Positions 1 to 10,200 of a stretch of DNA of 64,000 nt are shown one piece after another. The notes below the pieces were generated by a model. That model searched no databases, was not told where the DNA came from, and was given only the letters and a program-made list of their open reading frames with translations. Source of the DNA: an uncultured Prevotellaceae bacterium. Its GTDB lineage: Bacteria; Bacteroidota; Bacteroidia; Bacteroidales; Bacteroidaceae. How positions within the stretch are numbered: position 1 is the first letter of the stretch; each line of letters starts with the position of its first letter. The stretch is taken from the NCBI GenBank assembly GCA_900315455.1, contig OMZE01000017.1, positions 1 to 64,000 of the forward strand, written 5' to 3'. A program made the translations under genes and the position numbers.

Positions 1-96
1 TTGCTGGGTGGGGATAACACGGTCATCGGCGAAGGATGACAAACTCTGCATCAACATGCAAACGAGTGCTGCGAAGAATAAACTTGACTTTTTCAT
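1..96 (-). CDS. Secreted PepSY-like protein, N-terminal fragment (cut by window edge)
   Basis: The 32 visible codons start at an ATG and encode a typical signal peptide (MKK, hydrophobic stretch, cleavage near SSFA) followed by ADDRVIPTQQ. Short periplasmic PepSY-like (DUF2874-type) proteins of Bacteroidota often begin their mature part with a sequence of this kind, which is the only basis for the family call. The rest lies outside the window. A good promoter lies about 80 bases upstream. The gene is on the same strand as the GH43 gene before it but is separated by a 400-base spacer containing a long inverted repeat, so it is probably a separate unit. Confidence 0.5.
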   Translation of the reverse strand, partial: MKKSSLFFAALVCMLMQSLSSFADDRVIPTQQ

Positions 97-175
97 AATT
101 GTATTTTTTTAGTTATTATTTTTTGTTATTGTTTTCTCTTTGCGTCGGAAAAGTTGTTTTTTCCTTTCGACATTA

Positions 176-207
176 CAAAGATAGGTCGCCCAACAACACT
201 TTGCAAT
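176..207 (-). promoter_or_regulatory. Promoter of the PepSY-like gene
   Basis: On the minus strand there is an exact TAnnTTTG -7 element (TATCTTTG, 176-183), with ATTG (204-207) 20 bases upstream as a three-of-four match to the -33 TTTG. Spacing and sequence fit the Bacteroidota vegetative promoter. The ATG is 80 bases downstream. Confidence 0.6.
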
Positions 208-369
208 TATTTTCGCGTTTTTCTTCTTCAAAGCATACGACAGCTTGGCAAGAATGCGACAATCAAAACAAACACCCCGAAAACCTGTCGCAAACCATGC
301 ATTTTTCAGGAGTTAAGCACCTCATCTTTTCATATTTACGACTGCTTGCTGATGAGCGGTGCGTATACA

Positions 370-460
370 ATGGAATAACATCACAAAAAACACAGAGACA
401 CAGAGACACAGAGAAAGAGTAAAAACTCTGTATCTCTGTGCCTCTGTGTTGATATTCCAT
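370..460. repeat. Long inverted repeat built of CACAGAG units
   Basis: Two 25-base arms (389-413 and 426-450) pair with only two mismatches around a 12-base A-rich loop. Each arm is three near-identical copies of an ACACAGAG-like unit. A second 8-base pair (ATGGAATA at 370-377, TATTCCAT at 453-460) encloses it. It lies between the end of a GH43 gene and the promoter of the next gene. It could end transcription, or be a copy of a small dispersed hairpin element. The rest of the 97-498 spacer shows only the promoter and AT-rich sequence. Confidence 0.75.
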
Positions 461-498
461 ATTCCGGCGCATCAGACTGCGCCCGAACATCATGCACC

Positions 499-1494
499 TT
501 ATTCCTCTTCGAGGACGGGCCAACCGTCTTCCGACCAGCGGATACGCTGCTGCACCAGGATGGAGGCACCGCCTTTGTCGATGGCGTAGCCGTGGCAGAT
601 AAAGAGGTCGGTATCATCGAAATGGTAGGCTGCAGAATGTCCTACGGCCTCAAACCTTTTCTTGTCGCCCTCAAAAATCACCATGCCACCGCCTTCTGCC
701 ATATCGGTGCCCGTAGCATCAAGATAGGGACCTTTCACCTGCTTGCTCCTTCCCACAGCCACGCGGTAAGTACTCTCCATGCCTCGGCAGCAATAGTCGA
801 ACGAGACGAAGAGATAGTAATAGCCGTTGTGTCTGAAGATGAAAGGTGCCTCTATGGCGTTTGTCCCCGGCTCCACCTGCAAGGCGGGGTGGTGTCGTGC
901 GGCAATCACTTTCTGCTCACGGGGCTTCGCCAGATGCAGGGTATTGTCGAGCCGGGCCAGTTGTATACCTCCCCAGAACGACCCCCATACCATCCACGGT
1001 TGGTCGTTTTCATCGATGATGATGTTGGAATCGATGGCATTCCAGTTGTCGCGCATCCGCTGCGAGCACACCACGGCGCCGCAGTCTTCCCATTGGGTGT
1101 CGGCGCAGAGGGTGTCGGCGCACATCAGTCCGATGGCCGAGGTGTTCTTCGCAAACGAGGAGCACGAATAGGTGAGCCACCACTTGCCGTGCCACTTGAA
1201 GAGGTCGGGAGCCCAGATATGGGTTTTGAACTCAGGCACTGAGTCATGCGTCCACGAAGGGATGTCGGCGATGACAGGGTGAGGCACCATGGTCCAAGCC
1301 TTGCGGTCGGGCGAGGTCATCAGTTGTATGCCATGACCGGTACTCATCATATAGTACAGGCCTTTGTCGTAGGCCATCACCGGGTCGTGCACCATGGCGG
1401 TGTCGGTGGTGAAGGCACGCATCCGCCGATGGCCCGGCTGGGCAACAGCCATGGTGGCGGCGAGCAACAGTATGGTGAGAACTCTAATCCTCAT
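499..1494 (-). CDS. GH43 family glycosidase, probable alpha-L-arabinanase
   Basis: The protein has 331 residues with a signal peptide (about 1-19, ending AVAQ) and no lipobox, so it is probably periplasmic. A single five-bladed GH43 domain fills the rest. The three catalytic acids expected for an inverting GH43 are visible: base D37 in VHDP, pKa modulator D155 in NAIDSN and acid E215 in NAIEAP. WAPDLF and the YYYLFVSFDYCCRG block resemble arabinan-active members (arabinan endo-1,5-alpha-L-arabinosidase type). It is the last gene of the SusC-SusD locus, 36 bases after a larger GH43 lipoprotein. A likely role is trimming imported arabino-oligosaccharides, but other arabinose- or xylose-releasing activities cannot be excluded from sequence alone. 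The short gap contains three tandem copies of TTGCTTA. Confidence 0.8.
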   Translation of the reverse strand: MRIRVLTILLLAATMAVAQPGHRRMRAFTTDTAMVHDPVMAYDKGLYYMMSTGHGIQLMTSPDRKAWTMVPHPVIADIPSWTHDSVPEFKTHIWAPDLFKWHGKWWLTYSCSSFAKNTSAIGLMCADTLCADTQWEDCGAVVCSQRMRDNWNAIDSNIIIDENDQPWMVWGSFWGGIQLARLDNTLHLAKPREQKVIAARHHPALQVEPGTNAIEAPFIFRHNGYYYLFVSFDYCCRGMESTYRVAVGRSKQVKGPYLDATGTDMAEGGGMVIFEGDKKRFEAVGHSAAYHFDDTDLFICHGYAIDKGGASILVQQRIRWSEDGWPVLEEE

Positions 1495-1530
1495 AGCAGG
1501 AGCAGTTGCTTATTGCTTATTGCTTATTTC

Positions 1531-3405
1531 TTATTTCTTCTTTCCCCAATAAGACTTTCCACCATTGATGCCCGCATAGACGAGGGTGTGACGGCGTGGA
1601 GAAGCCTCCCAGTCGCATTCACGCTGCACCTTCAGTTCCACGCCATTGGCGGTGAGAGTGTTGGTCTTGGCATCGAAACTCCACTTTCCACCTTTCCATA
1701 TACCGTCGGTAATGGTACCGTCGGCAGCGAAAGTCATGGTCGACGACACCTTCATCTTGCCATAACTGTAACCCAGGTCGATATGCTCCCAGGTACCGGC
1801 AATCTCATCGGCCTTGATATCCACTTTTGGCACGGCGGCATAACGCTCCGGCATGACCACGGGCCATCCCGAGGAGAGCCACTGTATGCTGCGCACGCCA
1901 CCCATCATCACCGCGTTGGGTGCATTGCCGCCCGCTGATTCGGGGAAGCGCTGCTGTGAGGCATAATACCAGTTGCCATTGCCGTCGTCGAACACGGCAC
2001 AGTGGCTGATACCTACCCAGCCTTGACTGCCAGCAAACTGATATGGATGCGTGAGCACCGTCTCGCTGCCGGTATATGTGCCGTCGATGGTCTCGGAGCG
2101 CATCACACGCGTGTTGTAAGGCACGTCGAGTCCGTCGTATGCCATGAACAGATAGTAGTATCCGTCGTGGTAGATGACTTCAGGAGCCTCGGAACCCTGC
2201 CAGCGGCTTGAGCCACGCGACCAGATGCGTTTTCCATAACCGTTGGCAGCCAGTCCTGCTGCTGAAGAAGCCCAGGGGTCACCCAGTTCGGTGATGGTCT
2301 TTCCTGTCTCAGGGTTCAACTGCACGGCGGCGAAGCCACTATGCCATGAGCCATAGATGAGCCAGTGCTCTCCGGTGGGCGTGATGACGAACGACGGGTC
2401 GATGGCATTGAAGTAGAAGTAGGCGTTCCAGTCGTCGAGGTTGGCACGGGTCCATCCGTCCTTTCCCTTGTCGCTGGAAGAGCAGATGACGAAACCCTTG
2501 TCTACCCATTTGTTGGAGCCTGGGTCGGAAGTCTCCATCAAGCCGATGAAGGCACGTTCCGTCCATGAGCCATCGAAGTTAGCCGCTGTATTTTGCTTGC
2601 CCGTCTTGATATAGTTGTCGACTACGATGCAGTAGTACATGCGGTAGAGTCCGTTTCTCACTTTGCGCACACAGGGAGCCCAGTAACCATACGAAGGGTT
2701 GGCAATGGGGTCGAGGCCCTGTTTTGCGCGAATCTCGTTGAGTTTGGTTTTCACCCACTCAGGAGCCACGGCCATCGTGCCACCCAGGTATTCCCAGTTC
2801 ACCAGGTCGGCGGAGCGGCGGCAGTGGAAATGTCCACCCTGTGCGTGTGCGTTGCCATAAGAGGCATCGGTCTGATACATATAGTAGTAGCCATCCTCGG
2901 CCTTTACCACGGTGGGGTCATGCACATTGGCAAGGTTCCACTGCGAGCGTTTACTCCAGTCGGAAATATTCCGATAGTCATCGGGATAGGTGGGTGCCTT
3001 CCAACTGTCGAGGTCGGAAGTCTGAGTAGCCTCGGTAGTGAAAGTCACATCGTCGGAATACACCACATCCTTACTGTTCTGCGCATAGGCACGCACATGA
3101 TAAGTGGTGCTCTCCGACAGGCCGGCAAGGGTCACCGTCATGTTCGATGAGTTGGCTGCCACCTTCGTGTCTTTGATGGTCGGGTTTGCCGTCTTGGAAT
3201 AGCAGAATCCACGACTGGTAATTCCCGAACCGGTAGCGGTGGCAGAAACCAATGCCGATGACGACGTGATGGAAGATACGACAGGTCTCGACACCGTCAA
3301 CGGCTTGCTTTCGCCGCCCGAGATATCATCATCACCATCACCGCTACACGAGAAAAGGCTCAGACCGATGAAGGAGAGAAAGAACAGTCTAAAAAAACGC
3401 TTCAT
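1531..3405 (-). CDS. GH43 surface lipoprotein, probable endo-arabinanase
   Basis: The 624-residue lipoprotein has lipobox SLFSC with Cys20 followed by an acidic SGDGDDD stretch, typical of surface export in Bacteroidota. Residues about 38-125 form an Fn3/Ig-like domain. Residues about 155-515 are a GH43 catalytic domain with D163 (VHDP), D336 (NAIDPS) and E406 (GSEAPE) as base, modulator and acid. Residues about 530-624 form a small beta domain like the C-terminal module of endo-1,5-alpha-L-arabinanases. Surface location plus this architecture suggests it cuts arabinan outside the cell into oligosaccharides for the SusC/D pair. An intrinsic terminator lies between it and the preceding lipoprotein gene, so its expression may be lower than that of the transport genes. 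Confidence 0.8.
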   Translation of the reverse strand: MKRFFRLFFLSFIGLSLFSCSGDGDDDISGGESKPLTVSRPVVSSITSSSALVSATATGSGITSRGFCYSKTANPTIKDTKVAANSSNMTVTLAGLSESTTYHVRAYAQNSKDVVYSDDVTFTTEATQTSDLDSWKAPTYPDDYRNISDWSKRSQWNLANVHDPTVVKAEDGYYYMYQTDASYGNAHAQGGHFHCRRSADLVNWEYLGGTMAVAPEWVKTKLNEIRAKQGLDPIANPSYGYWAPCVRKVRNGLYRMYYCIVVDNYIKTGKQNTAANFDGSWTERAFIGLMETSDPGSNKWVDKGFVICSSSDKGKDGWTRANLDDWNAYFYFNAIDPSFVITPTGEHWLIYGSWHSGFAAVQLNPETGKTITELGDPWASSAAGLAANGYGKRIWSRGSSRWQGSEAPEVIYHDGYYYLFMAYDGLDVPYNTRVMRSETIDGTYTGSETVLTHPYQFAGSQGWVGISHCAVFDDGNGNWYYASQQRFPESAGGNAPNAVMMGGVRSIQWLSSGWPVVMPERYAAVPKVDIKADEIAGTWEHIDLGYSYGKMKVSSTMTFAADGTITDGIWKGGKWSFDAKTNTLTANGVELKVQRECDWEASPRRHTLVYAGINGGKSYWGKKK

Positions 3406-3435
3406 ATATTAATAATGTATAGTTTTTCTGATTTC

Positions 3436-3469
3436 TAAAAAACCTGCGGACACAGTGGTGTCCGCAGGT
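3436..3469 (-). terminator. Intrinsic terminator or attenuator inside the arabinan locus
   Basis: A perfect 12-base-pair stem (3442-3453 with 3458-3469, GC-rich, loop of 4) is followed on the minus strand by six T residues. It sits 18 bases after the stop of the glycan-binding lipoprotein and about 37 bases before the GH43 lipoprotein ATG. It would let the susC-susD-lipoprotein transcript end, with partial read-through into the enzyme genes. Confidence 0.85.
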
Positions 3470-3486
3470 ATGATATCTATGCTGTT

Positions 3487-5397
3487 TTACTCAAACACCA
3501 AGTGGCTTCCATCCACGGTGAAGCGGAAATAGAGGTTACCGGCGTCAAGAGGACTGATACCGATGTAGTCCTGCTTGTAGGTCACGCCATCGGTGCCCAC
3601 CATGACACACCTCACGTCGGCCGATGAGCCGTTGTTGGTGACAGAGACGGTAACCATGGCCTCGTCCATAGCAGCGAGCCATGCGCCCCAGTCGGTCTGT
3701 CCGCCGCTCGGTATACATGCACCGTAGCAGTCGCCCCAGCCGTAGTTGTCGGCGCGCACCACAGCATACTCCTTGGTACCGTCACTTGTGAGCACCACGC
3801 AGAAGTTGTTCCAGTTGGCTGCTCCGTTGGTGAAGTTCCTGAAGCGGGTGGTATAGGTCTGGCCAACAGGCACCTTGACATCCTGTGAGTGAGCGCCCCA
3901 GAATGCTGTAGTGTTGTCTTCTGCACCCACCACGTTGTCGAACTCGAGATGGCTGCCGTCGACGGTGAAGCGGAAGTAGAAGTCGTTGGGATTGACGGTG
4001 TTGATGCCGATGTAGTCCTGATAGTAGGTGTTGCCATCGGTACCCACCATGACACACTTCACATCAGCCGTTCCGTCGCCATTGTTGGTCACATAGGTCG
4101 TCACCTTGGCACCGTCCATGGCAGCGAGCCATGCAGCCCAGTCGGTCTGTCCGCCGCTCGGTGTGCAGGCGCCATAGCCATTGCCCCATCCATAGTTGTC
4201 GGCACGCACGACGGCATACTCAGAATTGTCGGCGGCACAGAGCACTACGCAGAAGTTGTTCCAGTTGGCAGCACCGTTGGTGTAGTTGGTGAAAGTAGAC
4301 ACGAAGGTCTCTTTCGGTCCCACCTTGATGTTGTCGGAATGAGCGCCCCAGAAAGGAGTGGAGTTGTCGGTGGCACCGATAGTGACGTACATCTTGTCGA
4401 CCACCTCGAATGTAGCATATCCGATGACGGGTGCGTTGCAGTTCTCGCCCTTATAGGTCTTGTTGTAGACAGCCACCAGGGTTTTCGTGCCCAGAGCAAA
4501 CATGTCGGGGATGGCCTGGAACTGCAGGTCGCTTGCCGGCACGGTCTTCGTCACGCCCTGTTCAAACTCTACCACAGCAGAGACGTTGGCCATGGCATCA
4601 GCCAGTTCGGTACCCTGCATCACCTTGTGCGGCACGCCCTTCAGCGTCATCGACAACGGCTGCTTGTCCTCGGCAGAGGTGCATCCGCCAATAGGCTCGA
4701 TGTTGGTGGAGAGGAAATTGATGTAGGAGCCCTCCGGCACGAGGAATGCGCGGATAGTGGTATTCGATGCATCGGCGTTGAGATTGACGAGCGAAGCATT
4801 CTGCTTGTAGATTTTCGTCACGGTGCCATTGGTCATCTTCACGATGAGTCCGCCTTGCGAACGGTCGATGGTCAGCGTCACCTTTCCACCGAGTTTGCCC
4901 ACACCTTCGTCGGTGTCGGTGGCAAACGTCAGCGTACTCTCTACGAAACTACGGTCGATATAGTCGCCCCACTCTGAGTTGCCACTCGGCTGGTTGTCGT
5001 AGCGGATAGCGCCATACTCCTTGTAGTTGCCTGCTCCACGGTCCTCATCATTGGTGATGATGAGCGCGAAGTTCTTGTATGTATTCGAAGCGCTGGGATT
5101 GATGTTGAGGTTGAACTGTGCATTCCATGTCTGTCCCTCAGGAATCTGATAATACTTCGAGAATGCTGCCCACCAGCCGGTGCTGAAATCAGTGGCACCG
5201 ATGGTATACACATCCTCCATCATGCCCTCCAGTTCTTCTTCGCCGCCTTTGTTGGCATTGGCGATGGAGTCGACCCTCTCAGAGAGCCAATCCGGAGTGA
5301 GCATGTCGTAGAGGTCTCCGCCCTCACAACCCGTGAGCGTCATCATCCCAAAGGCTGCAGCAAAGAGAACCGTTGTCAGTTTATTTTGATGTCTCAT
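3487..5397 (-). CDS. Surface glycan-binding lipoprotein with duplicated C-terminal domains
   Basis: The 636-residue lipoprotein has lipobox LTGC with Cys24, followed by EGGD. It has no recognised enzyme signature. Three related beta-sandwich units can be seen. The first (about 62-240, starting YTIGATDFSTGWWAAF) is divergent. An Ig-like linker (about 248-335) follows. Two nearly identical units (341-487 and 491-636) then share FWGAHS, NGAANWNNFCVVL, YAVVRADNYGWG and PSGGQTDW. Aromatic residues are plentiful, as in carbohydrate-binding modules. Its place directly after susD is the usual position of a SusE-like or SGBP surface binding protein, so it probably holds arabinan at the cell surface. 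The binding role is inferred from position and repeats, not from a known family match. Confidence 0.7.
   Translation of the reverse strand: MRHQNKLTTVLFAAAFGMMTLTGCEGGDLYDMLTPDWLSERVDSIANANKGGEEELEGMMEDVYTIGATDFSTGWWAAFSKYYQIPEGQTWNAQFNLNINPSASNTYKNFALIITNDEDRGAGNYKEYGAIRYDNQPSGNSEWGDYIDRSFVESTLTFATDTDEGVGKLGGKVTLTIDRSQGGLIVKMTNGTVTKIYKQNASLVNLNADASNTTIRAFLVPEGSYINFLSTNIEPIGGCTSAEDKQPLSMTLKGVPHKVMQGTELADAMANVSAVVEFEQGVTKTVPASDLQFQAIPDMFALGTKTLVAVYNKTYKGENCNAPVIGYATFEVVDKMYVTIGATDNSTPFWGAHSDNIKVGPKETFVSTFTNYTNGAANWNNFCVVLCAADNSEYAVVRADNYGWGNGYGACTPSGGQTDWAAWLAAMDGAKVTTYVTNNGDGTADVKCVMVGTDGNTYYQDYIGINTVNPNDFYFRFTVDGSHLEFDNVVGAEDNTTAFWGAHSQDVKVPVGQTYTTRFRNFTNGAANWNNFCVVLTSDGTKEYAVVRADNYGWGDCYGACIPSGGQTDWGAWLAAMDEAMVTVSVTNNGSSADVRCVMVGTDGVTYKQDYIGISPLDAGNLYFRFTVDGSHLVFE
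3490..4377 (-). repeat. Tandem domain duplication within the glycan-binding lipoprotein
   Basis: Two adjacent segments of about 440 bases (3937-4377 and 3490-3927) encode units sharing long identical peptide blocks such as NGAANWNNFCVVL and VVRADNYGWG. The high similarity indicates a recent internal duplication or gene conversion. Confidence 0.85.
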
Positions 5398-5425
5398 GAT
5401 TCTTGTTTTTTTGAGTTTTGTTATT

Positions 5426-7183
5426 CTATTTGCTCAGGTCAAATACAGGGTGTACGGTCCAACCTTTCTCCCTGAAGTACTCGGAGTTGTCGGTGCTGTT
5501 GTTGGCGGAGTTTCCAACAAGATTGGGATTATCATTGAGCGTGCCCTGATAGATGGGAAGGAACTCATGTCCACTCACATAGGTGTCGTATGAACTCTTC
5601 AGTTCGGCATCGCTGGCAATATCGGCATAGTTTACGGGTTCCTTTACCCTCGACTTGTCGGTAGTGCGGCGGAAGGTGCCGTGCTCCTTGAGTTGCTGCA
5701 AACGACCGGCATCGTAGAAGAATCCCCAACGGATGAGGTCGAAGCCACGTCCGAACTCACATCCGAACTCTTTCGGGCGTTCCACGTTGGCAATCTGCTC
5801 GAAGAGTTTGTCCTTGCTGTTGAACTGGGCAAGGCTGAGGCTGGGCAGGTCGGCGCGGTTGCGCACCTGGTTGATCCAGTCGATGGCCTGCTGTGTGGGG
5901 CCGTTAACCTCGTTCTCACACTCTGCAGCGCGGAGCAGCACGTCGGAATAGCGCATCAGGCGCAGGTTGATACCGCAGTGCAGACCGGTGATGACAGAGT
6001 TGTAGAGGCCGCTGCGCATATTAGTCCACTTGGCGATAGGCAGTCCGCCGTTGGAGTTGTTGGTCACGATGTTCTCGGCAGGAGTCATGACAGTGCCATA
6101 GCACACGTTTCCATATTCGAATCCTTCCCAGTCGGCCTCGTATGTACAGATGGTCCAATAGAGACGTGGGTCGAGTTTGCCACTGTTGGTACGCTCTGCC
6201 TTGAAGAGTTGATAGAGCCAGGGTGAAGCGGAGATATCAGCCCATCCACCGAAGTCTCCGGGACCGAAGTTGCTCTCAATGGCATGGCCTTGTGTGGCGT
6301 AGGGACTGGTGTTGACCGGTGTCCACTCATCGTCGGTACCCTGTGAGCCATAGTCGAGGAACTGCACCTCGTAGAGACTCTCGTCGTTGTTCTCGAAAGC
6401 AGGACCTTCACGGAAGTTGTCGCCGTAGTTGGCCATCAGTTTGTATGTGCCATACTGTCCGGCGATGATGGCCTTGAGCACGGTGAGTGCCTCACTGTAC
6501 TTGTGGCGCATCATGAGGGCGCGGGCATAGAATCCAGCAGCGGCACCGCTTGTAGCACGGCCGTGAGCCCACTCTCCACCAGCATCTTTCGATGGCAGCA
6601 GTTGCATGGCCTCGGCGAAGTCGGCCTCCACCTGGTCGAGCACCTGGTCGTAAGTGCTGTTGGGTGCATAGAGTCCATCCAATGAAGAATAAGCGTCATA
6701 ATCAGTAATGAGGATGGGGTTCTGATAGTAGCCTGCGAGGTTGTAGTAACTCAGCGCACGGATGAAGAGGGCCTGGCCCTTGATGTGGCGCATCTGGTCG
6801 TTGAGCGCGGCATTGTCGTCGCCACAGCGTGAGAGCACGAAATTGGTGACGTTGATGGTGTAATACCAGTCACGCCATGACCATTGTCCTATCTCATCGG
6901 TGATGGGTTCATCGAGGTCATCGAAAGGCAGGTACCATACCTGCGAGGAGTTCCATGCCTCATCACCGCGGCAGACGTCGATATTGTAGCCCACACGGGC
7001 ATACGTACCCTCCATACGGGTATGGTTGTACGCGGCAATGATGCTTTCCTCCAATTCTCCAGCAGTGAATCCGAAGGAACCTGAGGTCTGCTGGTTGGGG
7101 TTCACCACATCCAGTTTGTCGTCACAGGAAGAGAGAGTGGCGATGCCCAGCAAGAGGGCGAAGGATAATTTATATAGTTTCAT
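5426..7183 (-). CDS. SusD/RagB-family nutrient-binding lipoprotein (arabinan locus)
   Basis: The 585-residue lipoprotein (TLSSC, Cys20) has the typical SusD plan: N-terminal helices with TPR-like packing (ESIIAAYNHTRMEG, IKGQALFIRALSYYNLAGYY), a middle ligand-binding part and the C-terminal RagB signature region (LRLMRYSDVLLRAAECENEVNG, ERPKEFGCEFGRGFDLIRWGFF). Members sit as a lid on their SusC partner and capture glycan for import. The gene starts 21 bases after the susC stop, so the two are cotranscribed. Length is normal for the family. Substrate is inferred to be arabinan from the two GH43 enzymes downstream. Confidence 0.92.
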   Translation of the reverse strand: MKLYKLSFALLLGIATLSSCDDKLDVVNPNQQTSGSFGFTAGELEESIIAAYNHTRMEGTYARVGYNIDVCRGDEAWNSSQVWYLPFDDLDEPITDEIGQWSWRDWYYTINVTNFVLSRCGDDNAALNDQMRHIKGQALFIRALSYYNLAGYYQNPILITDYDAYSSLDGLYAPNSTYDQVLDQVEADFAEAMQLLPSKDAGGEWAHGRATSGAAAGFYARALMMRHKYSEALTVLKAIIAGQYGTYKLMANYGDNFREGPAFENNDESLYEVQFLDYGSQGTDDEWTPVNTSPYATQGHAIESNFGPGDFGGWADISASPWLYQLFKAERTNSGKLDPRLYWTICTYEADWEGFEYGNVCYGTVMTPAENIVTNNSNGGLPIAKWTNMRSGLYNSVITGLHCGINLRLMRYSDVLLRAAECENEVNGPTQQAIDWINQVRNRADLPSLSLAQFNSKDKLFEQIANVERPKEFGCEFGRGFDLIRWGFFYDAGRLQQLKEHGTFRRTTDKSRVKEPVNYADIASDAELKSSYDTYVSGHEFLPIYQGTLNDNPNLVGNSANNSTDNSEYFREKGWTVHPVFDLSK

Positions 7184-7204
7184 AATGAATGCCTTGTATT
7201 AGGA

Positions 7205-10200
7205 TTAGAATGTGAAGTTGATACCGGCCATGAAACTGCGTGCGCTTGGGAACGAGCAGAAGTTGTAGCCCGGAGTGAATGTTCCACCGGCATAGTCTAC
7301 ATTATAGCCTTTATAGCCTGTGAACGTATAGAGATTCTGTGCCGACACATAGGCGCGGACACCTGAGACGACTCCATTGAACCACTTGTCGGGGAAGTTG
7401 AAGCCCAGTTCCACATTGGCAATCTTCCAGTAAGCGGCATTCTGAATCTTGCGTGAACTGAAGAGGTCGTTCCAAGCCAGTGTAGCATTGTTGGTGGCAT
7501 AGGTGCGGGGCACGTTGGAGAGGTAGGTCAGCCCGTCCTCCGACCAGCGGTTGGCATCGAGCACAGCCACGTCTTTGTTCCACCATCCATAGCAGGAGTT
7601 GAGGCTGTTGTAGATATCGTCGCTCACATGATAGCCGAGCGCGCCGAATGTAGACACACTCAGGTCGAAGTGCTTGTATTCCAGATGGGCGCTGAAACCG
7701 AAGTTCACCTTGGGCAATCCGCTGCCCAGCACCACTTGGTCGTTGCCGTCGACAACGCCATCTTCATTGACGTCTTTGTAGAGGCAGTCGCCCACGTTGG
7801 CTCCCGACTGTACGGCATGGTCGTCAAGGTCGGCCTGTGTGCGGGCAATGCCTTCATACTCCCAGCCATAGAACTGTCCCACTTCCTTGCCCACATAGGT
7901 GGCATAGGCACCAGTGATATAGGAATCGGTACCGAAGCCCAGTGAAGTCACCTTATTCTTCAGGGTGCTCAAGTTGGCACTCAGTTCATATTTCAACGCA
8001 TGGTCTCTGTTGCGGTAGGTTGCCGAGAACTCGAATCCGGAGTTCTCCATGGATGCGGCATTCATCGTCACCGAGGTGTTGGCCACACCGGCACTTGCCG
8101 GCACGGGCACGGAGTAGAGCAGGTCTACCGACTTGTTGAGGTACCACTCAGCGGTGAATTCGATGCGGTTGTTGAACATGGCGAGGTCGATACCCACGTT
8201 GGTGGTCTTCTTCTTCTCCCAGGCAATGTTCTTGTTGACGAAGGTAGAGATGGCAGAACCGGTGATAGGCGTGTTGTTGAAACTGTAGGTCATGTTGTTG
8301 CGGGCCATGGTGGTCTGATACATATACTCACCGATGTTCTCGTTACCGAGTTCACCGTAACTGGCACGCAACTTGAACATATTGACGATGTTGCGGTTGA
8401 TGGGGAAGAACTCTTCCTTGTCGAAGCGCCATCCCACGGAGATGGAGGGGAATGTGCCCCAGCGGATGTCCTTGGAGAGGCGTGAACTACCGTCGCGGCG
8501 GATAACAGCCGAGAGGAGGTACTTGCCGTCGTAGTCGTAGATCAGACGTCCGATGTAGGAGGTCAGCGCGTGCTTGTACTCATACGAACTCGAATAGGTA
8601 TTCTCAGCGTTCTGCAGTTGCAGGAAGTAGGGCTCGGTGAAGTTTTTGCCCCATCCTGTGAGGTTGAAGGTGTTCTCCTCTTCGTAAGTCTGTCCCAGCA
8701 CAACATTGAAGTGATGTTTCCCAATGGTTCCATCGTAGTTGAGCGTGTTCTCCACCAGGAAGTCGGAATACCTGCGCTGGCCTTTGGTCAGTGTCTCGTT
8801 GGTCTTGTCGAGATACACACGGTTGCTCTGAATCCAAGCCGAAATCCAGGTATTGTCGTTGGCATGGGTCTTGCTGTAGGAGAGGTTGATTTTATAAGTC
8901 AGCGAATGGTTCTCGCTGTGTACTCCAAGCATCTTCAGCAGGTCGACATCGGCTGAACCGGTGGCCACCACGCGGTCTACCAATGTGTTGCGCGAAAGCA
9001 GGTGGTTCACCAACAACGGGTTGGAAGCCGAGATATCGCCGTGGATGGTGTCGTAATACACACCATATCCATAAGCATCGTAGTTATAGTTGCTGGCCGA
9101 GCCCACTTTGTCGTCGAGCACCCATGTCGACTCATCATAAGCCTTGATGGTAGGCTGCATGAGCAATGTACCGCGGAGCACGTTGGTCACGTCGCCATAA
9201 AGACCCTGCACATACTCCGAAGCGTTGGAGATAGCCATGTTGTCCTGGTTGGAGTGAGAGTAGACAAGGCTGGTGCGGAACTTGATGAACTTGGTCTCCA
9301 TGGTGTTGTTCACACGCACGGTGAAACGCTCGAAGTTAGGACCGGCACCTTCCAGAGTACCTTTCTGGTTGAAGTAGTCGAGACCCACATTATAAGTATT
9401 GTGTGCGCCACCACCACTGAAGTTCACATTGTGGTTCTGGCGGATACCTGTCTTGAACACTTCATTGAACCAGTCAGTATTGGTACCGTCCTTGAAGTGG
9501 TACATGCCATCGTCTCCCGGGGTGTATCCACCTGGGAGGGGTGTGCCGGAATTTTCACAGGCCTGACCCAGATAATGGCTGTACTGGTCGGCATTCATCA
9601 CATCGTAGACACCGTCGGGAATCTGGTCGACACCGAAGTAGCCTTTGTAATCAACCTTCAGCGGCTGGTCTTTCTGTCCGCTCTTGGTGGTGATGATAAT
9701 CACACCGTTGGCGGCACGCGAACCGTAGATAGCGCCTGCCGAAGCATCTTTCAGCACCTGGATGGTAGCAATGTCGTTGGGCGAGAAGTCGCGGATGGTG
9801 GTTCCCATGGGCACACCGTCGATGACATAGAGAGGAGCCGTGCTGCCGAAAGATCCGATACCGCGGATTCTCACGGTGGGGTCGGCACCCGGCTGTCCGT
9901 CGGAAGTGATCTGCACACCTGCCACCTTACCTTCGAGCATGGTGGAGATGTTGGAGTTGGATACACGTTTCAGTTCATCAGCATTCACCACTGACACCGA
10001 ACCGGTGAGGTCGGCTTTCTTCTGTGTACCATAACCCACCACCACTACTTGTTCGAGGAGGCTGTAGTCAGACTCGAGTTGAATCTGTCCGAGGGCCGAG
10101 CGGCCACGCACGTCCACCTCGAGATCCTTGAATCCCACATAACTCACGATGAGTGTTGCGTTCTGCGGAGCCTCCAGTTGGAAGTTTCCGTCGATGTCGG

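Noticed and set aside
1507..1545. Tandem TTGCTTA repeats between the two GH43 genes, considered as regulatory
   Set aside because: A simple microrepeat running into the stop codon of the upstream gene; no structure or promoter is associated.
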